NCBI RefSeq assembly: GCF_001750685.1
Contig: NZ_CP017269.1
Coordinates: 4,939,416-5,003,415 of the forward strand
DNA: 64,000 nucleotides
Direction: 5' to 3'
Source: Geosporobacter ferrireducens
Lineage (GTDB): Bacteria > Bacillota > Clostridia > Peptostreptococcales > Thermotaleaceae
Shown here: piece after piece, positions 27,283 to 36,825 of the stretch
Layout of the letters: each line of letters opens with the position of its first letter
Numbering within the stretch: position 1 is the first letter of the stretch
Made by a program: the position numbers and the translations under genes
The notes under the pieces: model-generated
Told to the model about the DNA's origin: nothing
What the model saw: the letters and a program-made list of their open reading frames with translations, nothing else
The model's database searches: none

Positions 27283-27690
27283 ATGAAGAGTCCAAGAAAT
27301 ATTATGGTGTGTGTAACACAACAAAAGACCTGTGAAAGACTAATTAGAAGAGGTGCCGAGTTAAGGGATGCGTATGACGGAGAGTTATTTGTCATACACG
27401 TAGCAAAAGAGGGATGGAATTTCCTGGGAAAAACAAAAGAGGGTGATGCCTTAGAATATTTATTTCAAAAGTCAAAATCCTACGGTGCCAATTTAACCGT
27501 TGTTCGATCCCATGATGTATTGGAAACCTTAAAGGACTTGGCAGAAAAGCATGATATTGATCTAATTGTATTGGGAGAATCCCAAGAGGATAGTGAAGAA
27601 AATAATATTGTAAGCAAGCTGGGAAAACGTTTGCGAGATGATGTTGGTTTTGAGATTGTTCCGGTAAAAATGAAGAGAAAAGTTGTATAA
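27283..27690 (+). CDS. Universal stress protein-like / KdpD-Usp domain protein
   Basis: About 135 residues, Rossmann-like UspA fold. The start NIMVCVTQQKTCERLIRRGAEL and the middle DLAEKHDIDLIVLGESQED resemble the Usp domain of the KdpD sensor and stand-alone Usp proteins, although the C-terminal G-x2-G-x9-G(S/T) ATP motif is not obvious. AAAGGGG selects the ATG at 27283. Monocistronic. Confidence 0.7.
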   Translation: MKSPRNIMVCVTQQKTCERLIRRGAELRDAYDGELFVIHVAKEGWNFLGKTKEGDALEYLFQKSKSYGANLTVVRSHDVLETLKDLAEKHDIDLIVLGESQEDSEENNIVSKLGKRLRDDVGFEIVPVKMKRKVV

Positions 27691-27696
27691 CTTTTT

Positions 27697-27730
27697 GTGC
27701 ATCCTTTCAGGGGTGCACTTATTTTTTTTC
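27697..27730 (+). terminator. Terminator after the Usp-like gene
   Basis: GTGCATCC/GGGGTGCAC stem with a short loop followed by a long T run (27721-27729). Confidence 0.75.
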
Positions 27731-27856
27731 TGTTCAATTCATTAGAAAAGAGATAAAATAATGCTATCTCATTTAATAAAATGAAATAATCCATCTAAAA
27801 GCTGGGGAAGCTGATAGAAGCAATTTCAATATTGTTTTGAAAAAGGAGTAGCGGCT

Positions 27857-28822
27857 ATGGAAACGAAGAGCAGATATAGAACCTATTCTCAGTATTTAAG
27901 AGAAAAATATGGAGAGAAAGTATATAAGATTCCGTTGAACCTTCCAGTGACTTGTCCTAATAGGGATGGGATACTGGGCAGGAATGGCTGTATATTTTGT
28001 GGAGAAGAAGGAACTGGCTTTGAAAGTCTATGCAATAAGATATCCGTCAGTGAGCAATTAGATCAAAATATAAAATATATTCAGGAAAAGTATAAAGCGG
28101 GAAAATTCATTGCTTTTTTTCAAAATTTCACAAATACATATTTACCTTTATCCGATTTCAAAGGGTATATGGGAGAAGTGCTTCAAGATAATGTGGTGGA
28201 AATAGCAGTTTCTACACGACCGGATTGTATCCATGATGATTATTTAGAATACTTGAAGGATTTGCAATATAGAACAGGTAAAAACATATCCATAGAGCTG
28301 GGCCTGCAAAGTGTGAATTATTATACACTGCAAAAAATCAATCGTGGACATACCCTGGCAGAATTTATTGACGCAATGCTGAAGATAAAAAAGTTCGGTT
28401 TTAGCAGCTGTGTGCACCTCATATTAAATCTGCCATGGGATCATGAGGCAGATGTGATCGAAGGGGCAAAGATTCTATCTGCCTTAGGTGTTGAACAAGT
28501 CAAGCTTCATTCTCTTTATATTGTCAAAGGAACTGAGATGGGAAGGCAGTATGAAAATGGACAGATAAAATTGATCAGTCTCGAAGAATATGTAGACCGT
28601 GTCATTACTTTCTTAGAATATTTGGACCCCAATATTGTTTTACAGCGGATTATCGGAAGGGCACCGGAAGAAAATACGCTTTTCTGCAATTGGGGAACCA
28701 GCTGGTGGAAGATCAAAGATATGATTGATGAAAAAATGGAACACACTGACAGCTATCAGGGAAAAAAGTTTAATTATCTAAATGGAAAAGCTGTAAAGCA
28801 TTTTGTTCCGGAAAAAAGATAG
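27857..28822 (+). CDS. TIGR01212-family radical SAM protein (YtqA-like)
   Basis: 321 residues. The iron-sulfur motif CPNRDGILGRNGCIFC has the unusual spacing of the Elp3/TIGR01212 group. QNFTNTY, STRPDCI, IELGLQSV and the C-terminal HSLYIVKGTEMGRQY are group signatures. Homologues are often near tRNA-modification genes, but the reaction is unknown to me. AAAAAGGAG precedes the ATG. Confidence 0.9.
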   Translation: METKSRYRTYSQYLREKYGEKVYKIPLNLPVTCPNRDGILGRNGCIFCGEEGTGFESLCNKISVSEQLDQNIKYIQEKYKAGKFIAFFQNFTNTYLPLSDFKGYMGEVLQDNVVEIAVSTRPDCIHDDYLEYLKDLQYRTGKNISIELGLQSVNYYTLQKINRGHTLAEFIDAMLKIKKFGFSSCVHLILNLPWDHEADVIEGAKILSALGVEQVKLHSLYIVKGTEMGRQYENGQIKLISLEEYVDRVITFLEYLDPNIVLQRIIGRAPEENTLFCNWGTSWWKIKDMIDEKMEHTDSYQGKKFNYLNGKAVKHFVPEKR

Positions 28823-28894
28823 AAGCAGGAGTACGATGGTTTAGACAGAATACAGAAGATACACAAAAAATACAGGCACAAAGGGGGAAACAGT

Positions 28895-29650
28895 ATGAAG
28901 CCTATTATTGGCATTTGTACCAACTATTCAACGAATGAAAACATTGGAATAATGACGGAGCTGGGGTTTGAAGGCCAGGACTGGCAGTTGCTTGCCGGTG
29001 ATTATATCCGTGCCGTAGAACTGGCAGGAGGGATCCCTATCATCATTCCGATCGTAGAGCATCAACAGACCTTAGAACCCATCTTGGAGAGGATTGATGG
29101 TATTATATTTTCCGGTGGTTCAGATATTGACCCACAGTACTACGATGAGTTGCCCCGCTATGGATTAGGAAATATTAATCCTGTCCGAGACGCTCAAGAA
29201 GTTGCCTTGGCGAAGAAAGTATTATATGAAAAAGATTTTCCAATCTTAGGAATTTGCAGAGGAATTCAGCTGCTTGCCGTAGCATCGGGAGGAACCCTTT
29301 ATCAAGATCTAAAAAGTCAGCGGCCGGAAGGCTTTAATCATACCCTGAAAATTGCACCTAAATATCATCCGACCCATCACGTGGATATACAAATTGGAAG
29401 CAAACTCTATGAAATTTTTGGTAAGGAGCGGATGGGAATCAATGGATTTAATCATCAGGCGGTAAAGGAATTAGGAAAGGATTTCAAGGCAACGATGCTG
29501 GCACCGGACGGATTGATTGAGGGAATGGAGCTTTCTGGAGAGCGATTCGTTATCGGTCTTCAATGGCATCCAGAAATGATGATTGAACGGTATCCTGAAT
29601 ACATGGCAATTTTTACAGCCTTTATAGAGAACTGCAAAGGGAAGGCTTAA
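28895..29650 (+). CDS. Peptidase C26 / gamma-glutamyl-GABA hydrolase-like amidotransferase
   Basis: 251 residues, class I glutamine amidotransferase fold. The nucleophile Cys is in ILGICRGIQLL, the His-Glu of the triad in LQWHPEMM. The start PIIGICTNYSTNE and the GGSDIDPQYY loop match PuuD-type gamma-Glu-GABA hydrolases and related gamma-glutamyl peptidases. Substrate uncertain. RBS AAAGGGGG; followed by a strong terminator. Confidence 0.88.
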   Translation: MKPIIGICTNYSTNENIGIMTELGFEGQDWQLLAGDYIRAVELAGGIPIIIPIVEHQQTLEPILERIDGIIFSGGSDIDPQYYDELPRYGLGNINPVRDAQEVALAKKVLYEKDFPILGICRGIQLLAVASGGTLYQDLKSQRPEGFNHTLKIAPKYHPTHHVDIQIGSKLYEIFGKERMGINGFNHQAVKELGKDFKATMLAPDGLIEGMELSGERFVIGLQWHPEMMIERYPEYMAIFTAFIENCKGKA

Positions 29651-29685
29651 AAGTGAACTTGATAATAAAATCATTTAAGTGTATT

Positions 29686-29714
29686 TTTAAGGGCGCATCA
29701 TATGCGCCCTTAAA
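29686..29714 (+). terminator. Terminator after the C26 peptidase gene
   Basis: 13-bp perfect stem around GGGCGCAT/ATGCGCCC with a 3-nt loop; T-rich sequence follows within a few bases. Confidence 0.88.
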
Positions 29715-29821
29715 GCATTTTTTTATTATTCCCTCCTATAAAAATAATTCAGAACAATCATTTGACAAATGGTATAATAGTCTATGACATACAAATAGGA
29801 AAGCTTGAAGGAGGGTTTCTT

Positions 29822-30514
29822 TTGCGCAATATTTTGCTTGTTTGGGATATCGATGGTACTTTGATTCATAGCAAAGGCTGTGGGAGAAGAGCCATGGAAC
29901 AGACATTTTATAAACTATTTGGTATAAAAAATGCTTTTCAACAAATACAAATGTCCGGTAGATTGGATGCCTGGATTGTCCGAGATGCATTGATAATGCA
30001 TAACATACAGGAGAAGAATTTAGCTGTGTTCTTTGATGCTTATTGTGAATTGCTTCAACTGGAAATGAAGGATGCCGAAGCATCGGTACCTATTCAAGGG
30101 ATTCAAGAACTTCTCCAGTATATAAAAGATCTTTCTAACATATATCATGCGCTGGGAACAGGCAATATTGAGCGGGGAGCAAGGATTAAACTAGCACCTC
30201 AGGATTTGAACCGATACTTTCCTGTAGGAGGGTATGGTGATGCTGCGCTAGAGCGCTGGCAAATTATCGAACAAGCTGTTAAAAGAAGCAATGAACACTA
30301 TAAAGTGATATTCCAGCCAGAGGATATATATGTTATTGGGGATACACCCTTAGACATCGGATGTGGGAAGACTTTGGGCGTAAAAACCATTGCTGTGGCT
30401 ACAGGGAGTCATGGGCTAGAAGAACTAAGAAAACATGAACCAGACCACCTATTTGCTAATCTAGAGAATTACCATGAATTTTTCCGTATTTTTACTGATA
30501 AAGAATATTTATAG
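29822..30514 (+). CDS. HAD-superfamily phosphatase
   Basis: About 230 residues. HAD motif I VWDIDGTLIHSKG, motif II region GTGNI, and motif III/IV GDTPLDIGCG are clear. The cap domain is of the small alpha-helical (phosphoglycolate phosphatase-like) type. A TTG start at 29822 lies 7 nt after GGAGG, making MRNILLVWDIDG the N-terminus; the longer frame to 29762 overruns it. A membrane-protein gene follows after 12 nt. Confidence 0.85.
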   Translation: MRNILLVWDIDGTLIHSKGCGRRAMEQTFYKLFGIKNAFQQIQMSGRLDAWIVRDALIMHNIQEKNLAVFFDAYCELLQLEMKDAEASVPIQGIQELLQYIKDLSNIYHALGTGNIERGARIKLAPQDLNRYFPVGGYGDAALERWQIIEQAVKRSNEHYKVIFQPEDIYVIGDTPLDIGCGKTLGVKTIAVATGSHGLEELRKHEPDHLFANLENYHEFFRIFTDKEYL

Positions 30515-30526
30515 GAGGATGTATCA

Positions 30527-31024
30527 TTGGAAAGAATATTTATTACGCTGATCATAGCTAGTTTAGGTGGACTTGTGGGTGTGAAATTGAAGATTCCTGC
30601 CGGAGCCATGATAGGCGCTATGATATTTGTAGCTGTCTATAATATTTGGAGTTCAAAAGGATTTATCCCGGAGAATTTTAAAATTGCTGCACAAGTTTTG
30701 GTAGGAGGGATGCTGGGATTAAATTTTACGATGGATACCCTCTATGGATTAAAACAAATGCTTATTCCTGCATTGGTAATGATATTGGGTCTGATTGTAT
30801 TAAGTATTTTGTTAGGTTTTGTAATTTCTAAGACAACAGGTATGGATTTATTAACATCTCTTTTCAGTAGTGCACCGGGAGGGTTGACAGAAATGATCTT
30901 AACCTCAGAAGCCTACGGTGCTGATACCAGTAAAGTAGCAGTGCTTCATTTGATTCGTCTGATTAGTGTTATAACCGTGCTGCCTTTAGTGATCAAGGGT
31001 TTTATCAGATATATTCACGGGTAG
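30527..31024 (+). CDS. AbrB-type membrane protein, single-repeat length
   Basis: 165 residues with five to six hydrophobic segments and the AbrB-duplication signature: IIASLGGLVGVKLKIPAGAM and SSAPGGLTEM near the C-terminus. Typical members contain two such repeats (about 350 residues); this has one. Function of the family is unclear (membrane transport-like). TTG start after AGGAGG. Likely cotranscribed with the HAD gene. Confidence 0.82.
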   Translation: MERIFITLIIASLGGLVGVKLKIPAGAMIGAMIFVAVYNIWSSKGFIPENFKIAAQVLVGGMLGLNFTMDTLYGLKQMLIPALVMILGLIVLSILLGFVISKTTGMDLLTSLFSSAPGGLTEMILTSEAYGADTSKVAVLHLIRLISVITVLPLVIKGFIRYIHG

Positions 31025-31072
31025 TATTATTGATAATAAGAGGCATAAAAAACCTAAAATCATAACCATATG

Positions 31073-31106
31073 AAGCTGCTCTAGGATTAGGGCAGCTTTG
31101 TTGTTT
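31073..31106 (+). terminator. Terminator before transketolase
   Basis: AAGCTGC/GCAGCTT stem with a 12-nt loop and a T-rich tail. Confidence 0.7.
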
Positions 31107-31220
31107 ATCAGCTTGGAAATGTTTATGGAAGAAGACAAAGGGTATTTTAAAAGCATAGAATTACTTGAAAGTCATATCCATAAACATATAAAAAATTTAA
31201 TATTAAAAGGAGTTGGATGT

Positions 31221-33212
31221 ATGAATGCTATTGAGGAAAAGGCAATTAATACCATGCGTTTTTTGGCTGTCGATGCAGTTGAAAAAGCAAAATCAGGGCA
31301 TCCAGGAATGCCCATGGGAGCAGCGCCAATGGCTTATATATTATGGAGAGATTTTCTAAAACATAGCCCAACGAATCCAAAATGGCATGACCGTGACCGA
31401 TTTATTTTGTCAGCAGGCCATGGCTCTATGCTGTTATACAGTCTTTTACACCTCTATGGTTATGACATAAGCCTAGACGATATTAAAAACTTTCGGCAGT
31501 GGGGCAGCAAGACACCAGGACATCCGGAAGTACATCATACACCAGGGGTTGAAACTACCACAGGGCCTCTCGGACAAGGCTTTTCCAATGGGGTAGGTAT
31601 GGCAATGGCAGAAGCTATCCTGGCTGCACATTTTAATACAGAGGATATTACCCTTATAGACCACTTCACCTATGTAATTGCAGGAGATGGGGATATGATG
31701 GAAGGGATTGCCTCTGAAGCTGCATCCCTGGCAGGCCATCTACAGCTGGGAAAGCTGATCTGTCTTTATGATGATAACAAAATATCGATCGATGGATCTA
31801 CAGAGTTAGCTTTTGGAGAAGATGTCGGAAAAAGATTTGAGGCCTATGGATGGCATGTGCAAAAGGTGGAAGATGGCAATGATTTAGGAAAAATCCATGA
31901 GGCTATTAAAATGGCAAAGTCTAAGACCCATCAACCCTCACTGATTAGGGTGAGAAACCAGATAGGCTATGGAAGTCCCAATAAGGCTGGGACTGCAGGT
32001 GTTCACGGAGAGCCTTTAGGAACGGAAGAATTAAAATTAGCGAAGGCATATCTCCATTGGCCGATAGAGCCTGCTTTCTATGTACCGGAAGATGTAAGAG
32101 AACATTTTCTAAAGCAAGCAGAGCAAGGTGAAAAATTGGAGGCTGCTTGGCAGGAGAAATGGGAGGAATACGAAGAAAAATATCCAGACTTAGCAAAAAA
32201 ATGGAAGCAGTGGCATCAGAAGAAACTGGATGAGGAAACACTTCATATGGATGACCTATGGAGCTTTGGAGATAAACCTGTTGCAACGAGAAATGCATCG
32301 GGTGAAGTTTTAAATAGGCTTGCAGGAGTAATTGAAAATCTGATCGGTGGTTCTGCAGATTTAAGTCCATCAAATAAGACATATTTAAAAGGACTAGGAG
32401 ATTTTAGCGCTACGAATCGAGTGGGTAGAAATATTCGTTTTGGGGTTCGCGAGCACGCAATGGGGGCCATCCTAAACGGCTTAGTGCTTCATGGCGGCAT
32501 ACGTCCTTATGGAGCAACCTTCTTAATATTCTCTGACTATCTAAGGCCGGCAATTCGACTATCTGCCCTGATGAAACTGCCAGTTATTTATGTATTTACC
32601 CATGACAGTATTTCAGTAGGGGAAGATGGGCCTACCCATCAGCCAATAGAGCAGTTAGCTGCCCTCAGAGCCATACCGGACCTAACTGTAATACGACCGG
32701 CTGATGCAAAGGAAACTGTTAGTGCATGGCAGCAGGCGTTAGAGAATAATGAGGGTCCTACAGCGCTGATTTTGTCACGCCAGAATCTTCCTGTGCTAGA
32801 ACAAACAGGATCAGCGTGTAGAAAAGGTGGTTATATACTAAAAGGAGAGAAAGAAGATAAACCCGACATACTATTAATGGCTTCAGGTTCGGAAGTAAGT
32901 TTATTGATTGATGCGCATGGGGTTTTAGAAAATCAGGGTATTCACGCAAGAGTTATCAGCATGCCCAGCCTAGAAATTTTTCAACAACAGGAACAGGCAT
33001 ATATTGATCAAGTGCTGCCACCAGATGTGAAAGCAAGACTTGCAGTAGAAGCAGCACTGCCAATGGGATGGGAACGATATGTTGGTGATCAAGGCAAGGT
33101 TATTGGTATTAATGAATTCGGCGCCTCGGCACCAGGAGAATTGATAATGAAAAAGTATGGTTTTACTGTAGAGGCCGTGGTTGAATCCGCTTTAGGGTTA
33201 TTGAAGAAATAG
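31221..33212 (+). CDS. tkt: Transketolase
   Basis: 663 residues, one chain. TPP motif GDGDMMEG followed by the DDNKISIDG loop, the substrate-binding [15 protein letters not shown] and [21 protein letters not shown], and the pyrimidine-domain FVREHAMG-type sequence ([14 protein letters not shown]). It links glycolysis and the pentose phosphate pathway, transferring two-carbon ketol units. RBS AAAAGGAG fixes the ATG at 31221; the frame upstream to 31098 has none. A pterin dehydratase gene follows. Confidence 0.97.
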   Translation: MNAIEEKAINTMRFLAVDAVEKAKSGHPGMPMGAAPMAYILWRDFLKHSPTNPKWHDRDRFILSAGHGSMLLYSLLHLYGYDISLDDIKNFRQWGSKTPGHPEVHHTPGVETTTGPLGQGFSNGVGMAMAEAILAAHFNTEDITLIDHFTYVIAGDGDMMEGIASEAASLAGHLQLGKLICLYDDNKISIDGSTELAFGEDVGKRFEAYGWHVQKVEDGNDLGKIHEAIKMAKSKTHQPSLIRVRNQIGYGSPNKAGTAGVHGEPLGTEELKLAKAYLHWPIEPAFYVPEDVREHFLKQAEQGEKLEAAWQEKWEEYEEKYPDLAKKWKQWHQKKLDEETLHMDDLWSFGDKPVATRNASGEVLNRLAGVIENLIGGSADLSPSNKTYLKGLGDFSATNRVGRNIRFGVREHAMGAILNGLVLHGGIRPYGATFLIFSDYLRPAIRLSALMKLPVIYVFTHDSISVGEDGPTHQPIEQLAALRAIPDLTVIRPADAKETVSAWQQALENNEGPTALILSRQNLPVLEQTGSACRKGGYILKGEKEDKPDILLMASGSEVSLLIDAHGVLENQGIHARVISMPSLEIFQQQEQAYIDQVLPPDVKARLAVEAALPMGWERYVGDQGKVIGINEFGASAPGELIMKKYGFTVEAVVESALGLLKK

Positions 33213-33241
33213 AACAAAAGAACGTAAAAGGAGGTATTTAG

Positions 33242-33580
33242 ATGAGTGAATTGGCTTCAAAACAATGCATTCCATGTACAATTGGCACACCACCCCTAAA
33301 CGGAAAGGAATTGGAGGACTTCCACCAGCAATTAGATCCTCTTTGGAAGGTCATTGATGAGCATCATATAGAGAGAGAATTCTATTTTAAAAATTTCCGG
33401 CAGGCGCTGAATTTTACTAATCAAATTGGAGCATTAGCCGAAGAGGAAGGTCACCATCCGGATATTTATCTGAGCTGGGGAAAAGTAAAATTAGTAGTGT
33501 ATACACATAAAATCGATGGATTGTCAGAGAGTGACTTTGTATTCGCGGCAAAGGTGGATGCAATGAATATATTGTCATAG
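33242..33580 (+). CDS. Pterin-4a-carbinolamine dehydratase (PCD/DCoH)
   Basis: 112 residues, complete PCD fold. EEEGHHPDIYLSWGKVKLVVYTHKIDGLSESDF contains the paired catalytic histidines (E-x-GHHP) and the second conserved segment. The enzyme recycles 4a-hydroxytetrahydrobiopterin for aromatic amino acid hydroxylases. Such hydroxylases need oxygen and none is visible, so another role such as in molybdopterin metabolism is possible. Starts 29 nt after tkt with AAAGGAGG. Confidence 0.9.
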   Translation: MSELASKQCIPCTIGTPPLNGKELEDFHQQLDPLWKVIDEHHIEREFYFKNFRQALNFTNQIGALAEEEGHHPDIYLSWGKVKLVVYTHKIDGLSESDFVFAAKVDAMNILS

Positions 33581-33598
33581 AGCAATCAAGGAGATGTA

Positions 33599-33645
33599 CC
33601 TTTTTCTATTCAACTTCATATTATAGAAGTGAATAGAAAAAGGAG
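33599..33645 (+). promoter_or_regulatory. Hairpin overlapping the ribosome binding site of the Tyr-rich protein gene
   Basis: A stem of 13 bp (33599-33611 with 33631-33643) plus 5 bp above it (33613-33617 with 33626-33630), one bulge. The right arm ends in AAAAAGG, which is the first part of the ribosome binding site AAAGGAGG (33638-33645). The structure could block translation. It may also be the terminator of the preceding gene, but the T run is on the wrong side. Confidence 0.6.
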
Positions 33646-33653
33646 GTGTTTCG

Positions 33654-34448
33654 ATGAATTATTATCCTTATGGCTACAATACGTATCCTTATACTTACTA
33701 TAGAGGATACACGCCCGGTTATATATATCCACAGGCCCCTGTACTTCCCAATGGAGAGACGAATATTGCAGAATGGCAATCTGAAGAAGCCAGAAGCGAA
33801 TATCAGGTTAATCATCTTACTATGCAAGCAAGGACAGAGCTTATGAGCTTTTATCGTGAACTGGAAGGTTTCGGAATCGATAGAAGCACAGCCGAGTTTT
33901 TGGTTCGTTTCGTAGTATCTTTTACAGTAAATAATGCGGAGAAGTATAGTGGTACCGTTGCACAAAAAGCAGCAGCTTTGTATAGAGACCTTGGGAACCA
34001 ACATTCATGGATCATCATGATGATGAGAAACTTCGGTATACCGATGCAGCAGATCACGAAGTTGCTCACGACACTGATTGAATATGTATTGACCAGAATG
34101 GCAGGGCCTGTACGGCCACCAGAGTCAATCGACCAAAGGTCTGTTAGAATAACAAATCAAATCAGAGAACAAACTACTGTTTTCGCAGAACTGGATCGTT
34201 ATGGTGTAACTGCCAGTATAGCAAATTCGATTGTAAGAGCGGTAGTATTATTTACATTAAGAAATAGTACTGTGGATGAACCGCCGAGAAATATTCGTAG
34301 AAGGGCTGATGAAATTTATAGATTGCTGGAGAAATCTAATTTAAATCTTATCAGCGATTTGCGGGCATATCGTATCCCACCAGGACAGATACGCGGGATT
34401 CTAAGAAATATTATTATATTCACACTAAGAGATATCTATACAACTTAA
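33654..34448 (+). CDS. Tyr-rich N-terminus with two-repeat helical domain, unknown function
   Basis: 264 residues. Residues 1-35 are Tyr/Pro/Gly-rich (YYPYGYNTYPYTYYRGYTPG), as in coat or exosporium proteins. The rest is an internal duplication: each half has a helix pair and the pattern ELxGFGIDRSTAEFLVRFVVSFT or ELDRYGVTASIANSIVRAVVLFT. No known domain. A possible sporulation-related surface protein, which is inference. Followed by a LysM protein on the same strand, with a terminator between. Confidence 0.6.
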   Translation: MNYYPYGYNTYPYTYYRGYTPGYIYPQAPVLPNGETNIAEWQSEEARSEYQVNHLTMQARTELMSFYRELEGFGIDRSTAEFLVRFVVSFTVNNAEKYSGTVAQKAAALYRDLGNQHSWIIMMMRNFGIPMQQITKLLTTLIEYVLTRMAGPVRPPESIDQRSVRITNQIREQTTVFAELDRYGVTASIANSIVRAVVLFTLRNSTVDEPPRNIRRRADEIYRLLEKSNLNLISDLRAYRIPPGQIRGILRNIIIFTLRDIYTT

Positions 34449-34464
34449 GCAAACCATGAGTTGA

Positions 34465-34505
34465 TAAATAAATCTGAATGATTAAATCATTCAGGTTTAT
34501 TTATC
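34465..34505 (+). terminator. Terminator after the Tyr-rich protein gene
   Basis: 18-bp arms (34465-34482 and 34488-34505; ATAAATAAATCTGAATGA type) with one mismatch and a 5-nt loop. Confidence 0.8.
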
Positions 34506-34576
34506 GTGAAGCTTTAAGAACATATCCCTATCTTTGGAATATATTTATAGTAAATGGAATTTGTGAGGTGGAAAAA

Positions 34577-35110
34577 ATGTATAATACAAATACAATACAA
34601 TGTCCTCCAGGAACAATGCCTTATATCATTCGTGTAGGAGATACTTATTATAACCTTGCCCAGAGATATAACACGAGTATCCCGGCTCTTATTTCTGCAA
34701 ACCCTTTTGTGAATCCTAATCTGCTAATGATTGGTCAAAGAATTTGTATACCTAGACAGCCCATTTATCCTGCCTGTCCAGAAGGAAACTACTATACAAT
34801 AAAGCAAGGGGATACATTATCTGCCATTGCGCTTTTTTATAATGTTTCACTGGATGATCTAATAGAAGCAAATCCTGCAATTGATCCGGATCGTTTATCA
34901 ATTGGGCAAATTATATGTATTCCATTGGCTACTCCTCCAGTGCAGTGTCCACCGAATACTACCCAGTATACTGTTGAAAGTGGAGATACCTTTTATAGGA
35001 TTGCGAGCAGATATAGTATTACTGTTGAAAGGTTAGCGGAGGCAAATCCGAGAATCAACCCCTATGGACTTTTAGTTGGGCAAAAATTGTGTATTCCTAA
35101 GGTTGAATAA
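34577..35110 (+). CDS. Triple LysM-domain protein
   Basis: About 177 residues made of three LysM repeats (YIIRVGDTYYNLAQRYNTSI, YTIKQGDTLSAIALFYNVSL, YTVESGDTFYRIASRYSITV), each ending in QRICIP/QIICIP/QKLCIP, linked by Cys-Pro-rich segments. There is no signal peptide or catalytic domain. LysM binds N-acetylglucosamine glycans; signal-less LysM proteins in spore formers are often coat or cortex proteins. GAGGTG precedes the ATG at 34577; the frame to 34478 lies in a terminator and is rejected. Confidence 0.85.
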   Translation: MYNTNTIQCPPGTMPYIIRVGDTYYNLAQRYNTSIPALISANPFVNPNLLMIGQRICIPRQPIYPACPEGNYYTIKQGDTLSAIALFYNVSLDDLIEANPAIDPDRLSIGQIICIPLATPPVQCPPNTTQYTVESGDTFYRIASRYSITVERLAEANPRINPYGLLVGQKLCIPKVE

Positions 35111-35114
35111 GCGT

Positions 35115-35150
35115 AAAAAAATTCTTCATACAAACATGAAGAATTTTTTT
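35115..35150 (+). terminator. Terminator after the LysM gene
   Basis: 15-bp stem of AAAAAAATTCTTCAT and its complement with loop ACAAAC, ending in a T run. Confidence 0.9.
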
Positions 35151-35363
35151 TGTCATGAATCCTAAAAAACGATCTTTAAAGAAACTTATAAAGGCAAAAG
35201 TTCATGTACATACTTTCAATAAAATAGGTTTAAAATAATACCAGTATCCAAAAAATGAAGGATTCACCATAGCGGAATAACTCTATAACTCAATGCAGCT
35301 TTATTGAAAATAAGTGTTTATAAAATTAAAAAACGAAATAACAAAGGAAAGAGAGGAATAAAA

Positions 35364-36641
35364 ATGATAGCAATTGTATCATTGCTCGCATTAATTATTG
35401 CGATATTTATCGGATTTAAAAGGGGCATCAATACAGGGCTAGTCAGTATAACTGGTGCTTATATTCTAGGATTCTTCGTTACGCAATTAAACGAAAAAAC
35501 ACAACAGACTGTTCCGCTTTCAGATCCGGCGGGTAAGTTTACGACGCTGGTAAATGGATGGCCCAATTCCTTATTCTTTATATTGCTAGGTGTTACGCTG
35601 CTTTTCAGTGTTGCTAAGGTGAACGGCACACTGTCTTTATTGGCTAGAAAAAGTGCCAGATTATCTGGAGGAAATAAGAAACTGATTCCAATTATATTTT
35701 TTGCATTGGCCACAATTATTGCAGCCATAGGACCGGGGAATATAGCAGTTTGTGCATTATTACTTCCCATCGCTATGAGTATTGCATCAGAAGAACATAT
35801 TAGTCATCTGTTGATGGCAGGAATGGTTATTGCAGGATCCAATGCAGGCGGATTATCTCCTTTGGCACCTACCGGAATCATTGCAGGAACCCTTTCCGCG
35901 GGTATTGGACTGGAAAATGTAGGAATGAGTATTTTCTATAATATGGTCTTTGCACAGTTGATCATTGCATTAGTCTTATATATTATTTTGGGTGGGTACA
36001 AGCTTACTTCAAAAACAGAGGGAGCGAAGGCTGCCATAGAACCTTTTAATAATAAGCAAATGTTGACCATTGCTATTATTGTATTAGTGGTTGTAGCCGT
36101 AATTGTTTTCAAGGCACATTTAGGATTTGCAGGCTTTGTAGGTGCTACGATATTATTATTGCTGCATGCGGCAGAAGAAAAAGATTCGATTTACAATGTA
36201 CCATGGTCCACACTATTGTTGGTTTGTGGTGTTGGTGTTTTGGTAAACGTTGTTAGCATAGCTGGTGGGATCACTACATTGACAGATGCACTATCTACTT
36301 TTATGACAGCTAGAACCGCAGCACCCATCATGACGATTATTGGTGGACTGATGTCTGCAGTTTCATCGGCTTCCGGTGTAGTAATGCCAACATTAATTCC
36401 CGCAGTACCTGGATTGATCGAGAGATTAGGAGCAAATATTTCACCTACTACTTTGGTCTCAGCGATTATTCTGGGGGCACATGTTGTAACCAATTCACCG
36501 CTGTCAACCCTAGGTGCTTTGGCAATGGCTTCTGCAGGAGATGATGTGGATAAAGGAAGATTATTTAGAGATTTACTGATTTTAGGTTTTGGAGGAAGCT
36601 TGTTTGGGGCTTTGATTGTATACCTGGGCATCGTAAGATAA
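35364..36641 (+). CDS. Ion-transporter-superfamily permease (MatC/SLC13-like)
   Basis: About 425 residues, 10-12 hydrophobic segments. The layout and motifs PGNIAVCALLLPIAMSIA, NAGGLSPLAPTGIIAG and SPLSTLGALAMA recall the MatC/dicarboxylate-carrier branch of the IT superfamily (two hairpin loops rich in Gly, Pro and Ser). Substrate may be malonate or another dicarboxylate, unproven. ATG at 35364 after AGAGAGGAAT. It stands alone; 253 nt upstream show nothing but A/T-rich sequence. Confidence 0.78.
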   Translation: MIAIVSLLALIIAIFIGFKRGINTGLVSITGAYILGFFVTQLNEKTQQTVPLSDPAGKFTTLVNGWPNSLFFILLGVTLLFSVAKVNGTLSLLARKSARLSGGNKKLIPIIFFALATIIAAIGPGNIAVCALLLPIAMSIASEEHISHLLMAGMVIAGSNAGGLSPLAPTGIIAGTLSAGIGLENVGMSIFYNMVFAQLIIALVLYIILGGYKLTSKTEGAKAAIEPFNNKQMLTIAIIVLVVVAVIVFKAHLGFAGFVGATILLLLHAAEEKDSIYNVPWSTLLLVCGVGVLVNVVSIAGGITTLTDALSTFMTARTAAPIMTIIGGLMSAVSSASGVVMPTLIPAVPGLIERLGANISPTTLVSAIILGAHVVTNSPLSTLGALAMASAGDDVDKGRLFRDLLILGFGGSLFGALIVYLGIVR

Positions 36642-36692
36642 ACGGTTTAAAATATATAGAATAGACCTCTCTATAAGCTATAGCAAAGAATA

Positions 36693-36730
36693 ATAAAACT
36701 TCCTAAATTCATTCTTTTAGGAAGTTTTAT
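36693..36730 (+). terminator. Terminator after the permease gene
   Basis: 14-bp perfect stem ATAAAACTTCCTAA and complement (36717-36730), 10-nt loop, T-rich end. Confidence 0.88.
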
Positions 36731-36825
36731 TTATATCCAGAATAGCTTTTGTTCCAAAACTGGTTATCAATTACAAAAAAAAATGGTAAAATAGTAGTTG
36801 GAATATGGAGGAGGAGGGGATCAAA

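Noticed and set aside
34478-34576. Longer N-terminus of the LysM protein
   Set aside because: It would start inside the terminator stem of the preceding gene; a proper site exists before the ATG at 34577.
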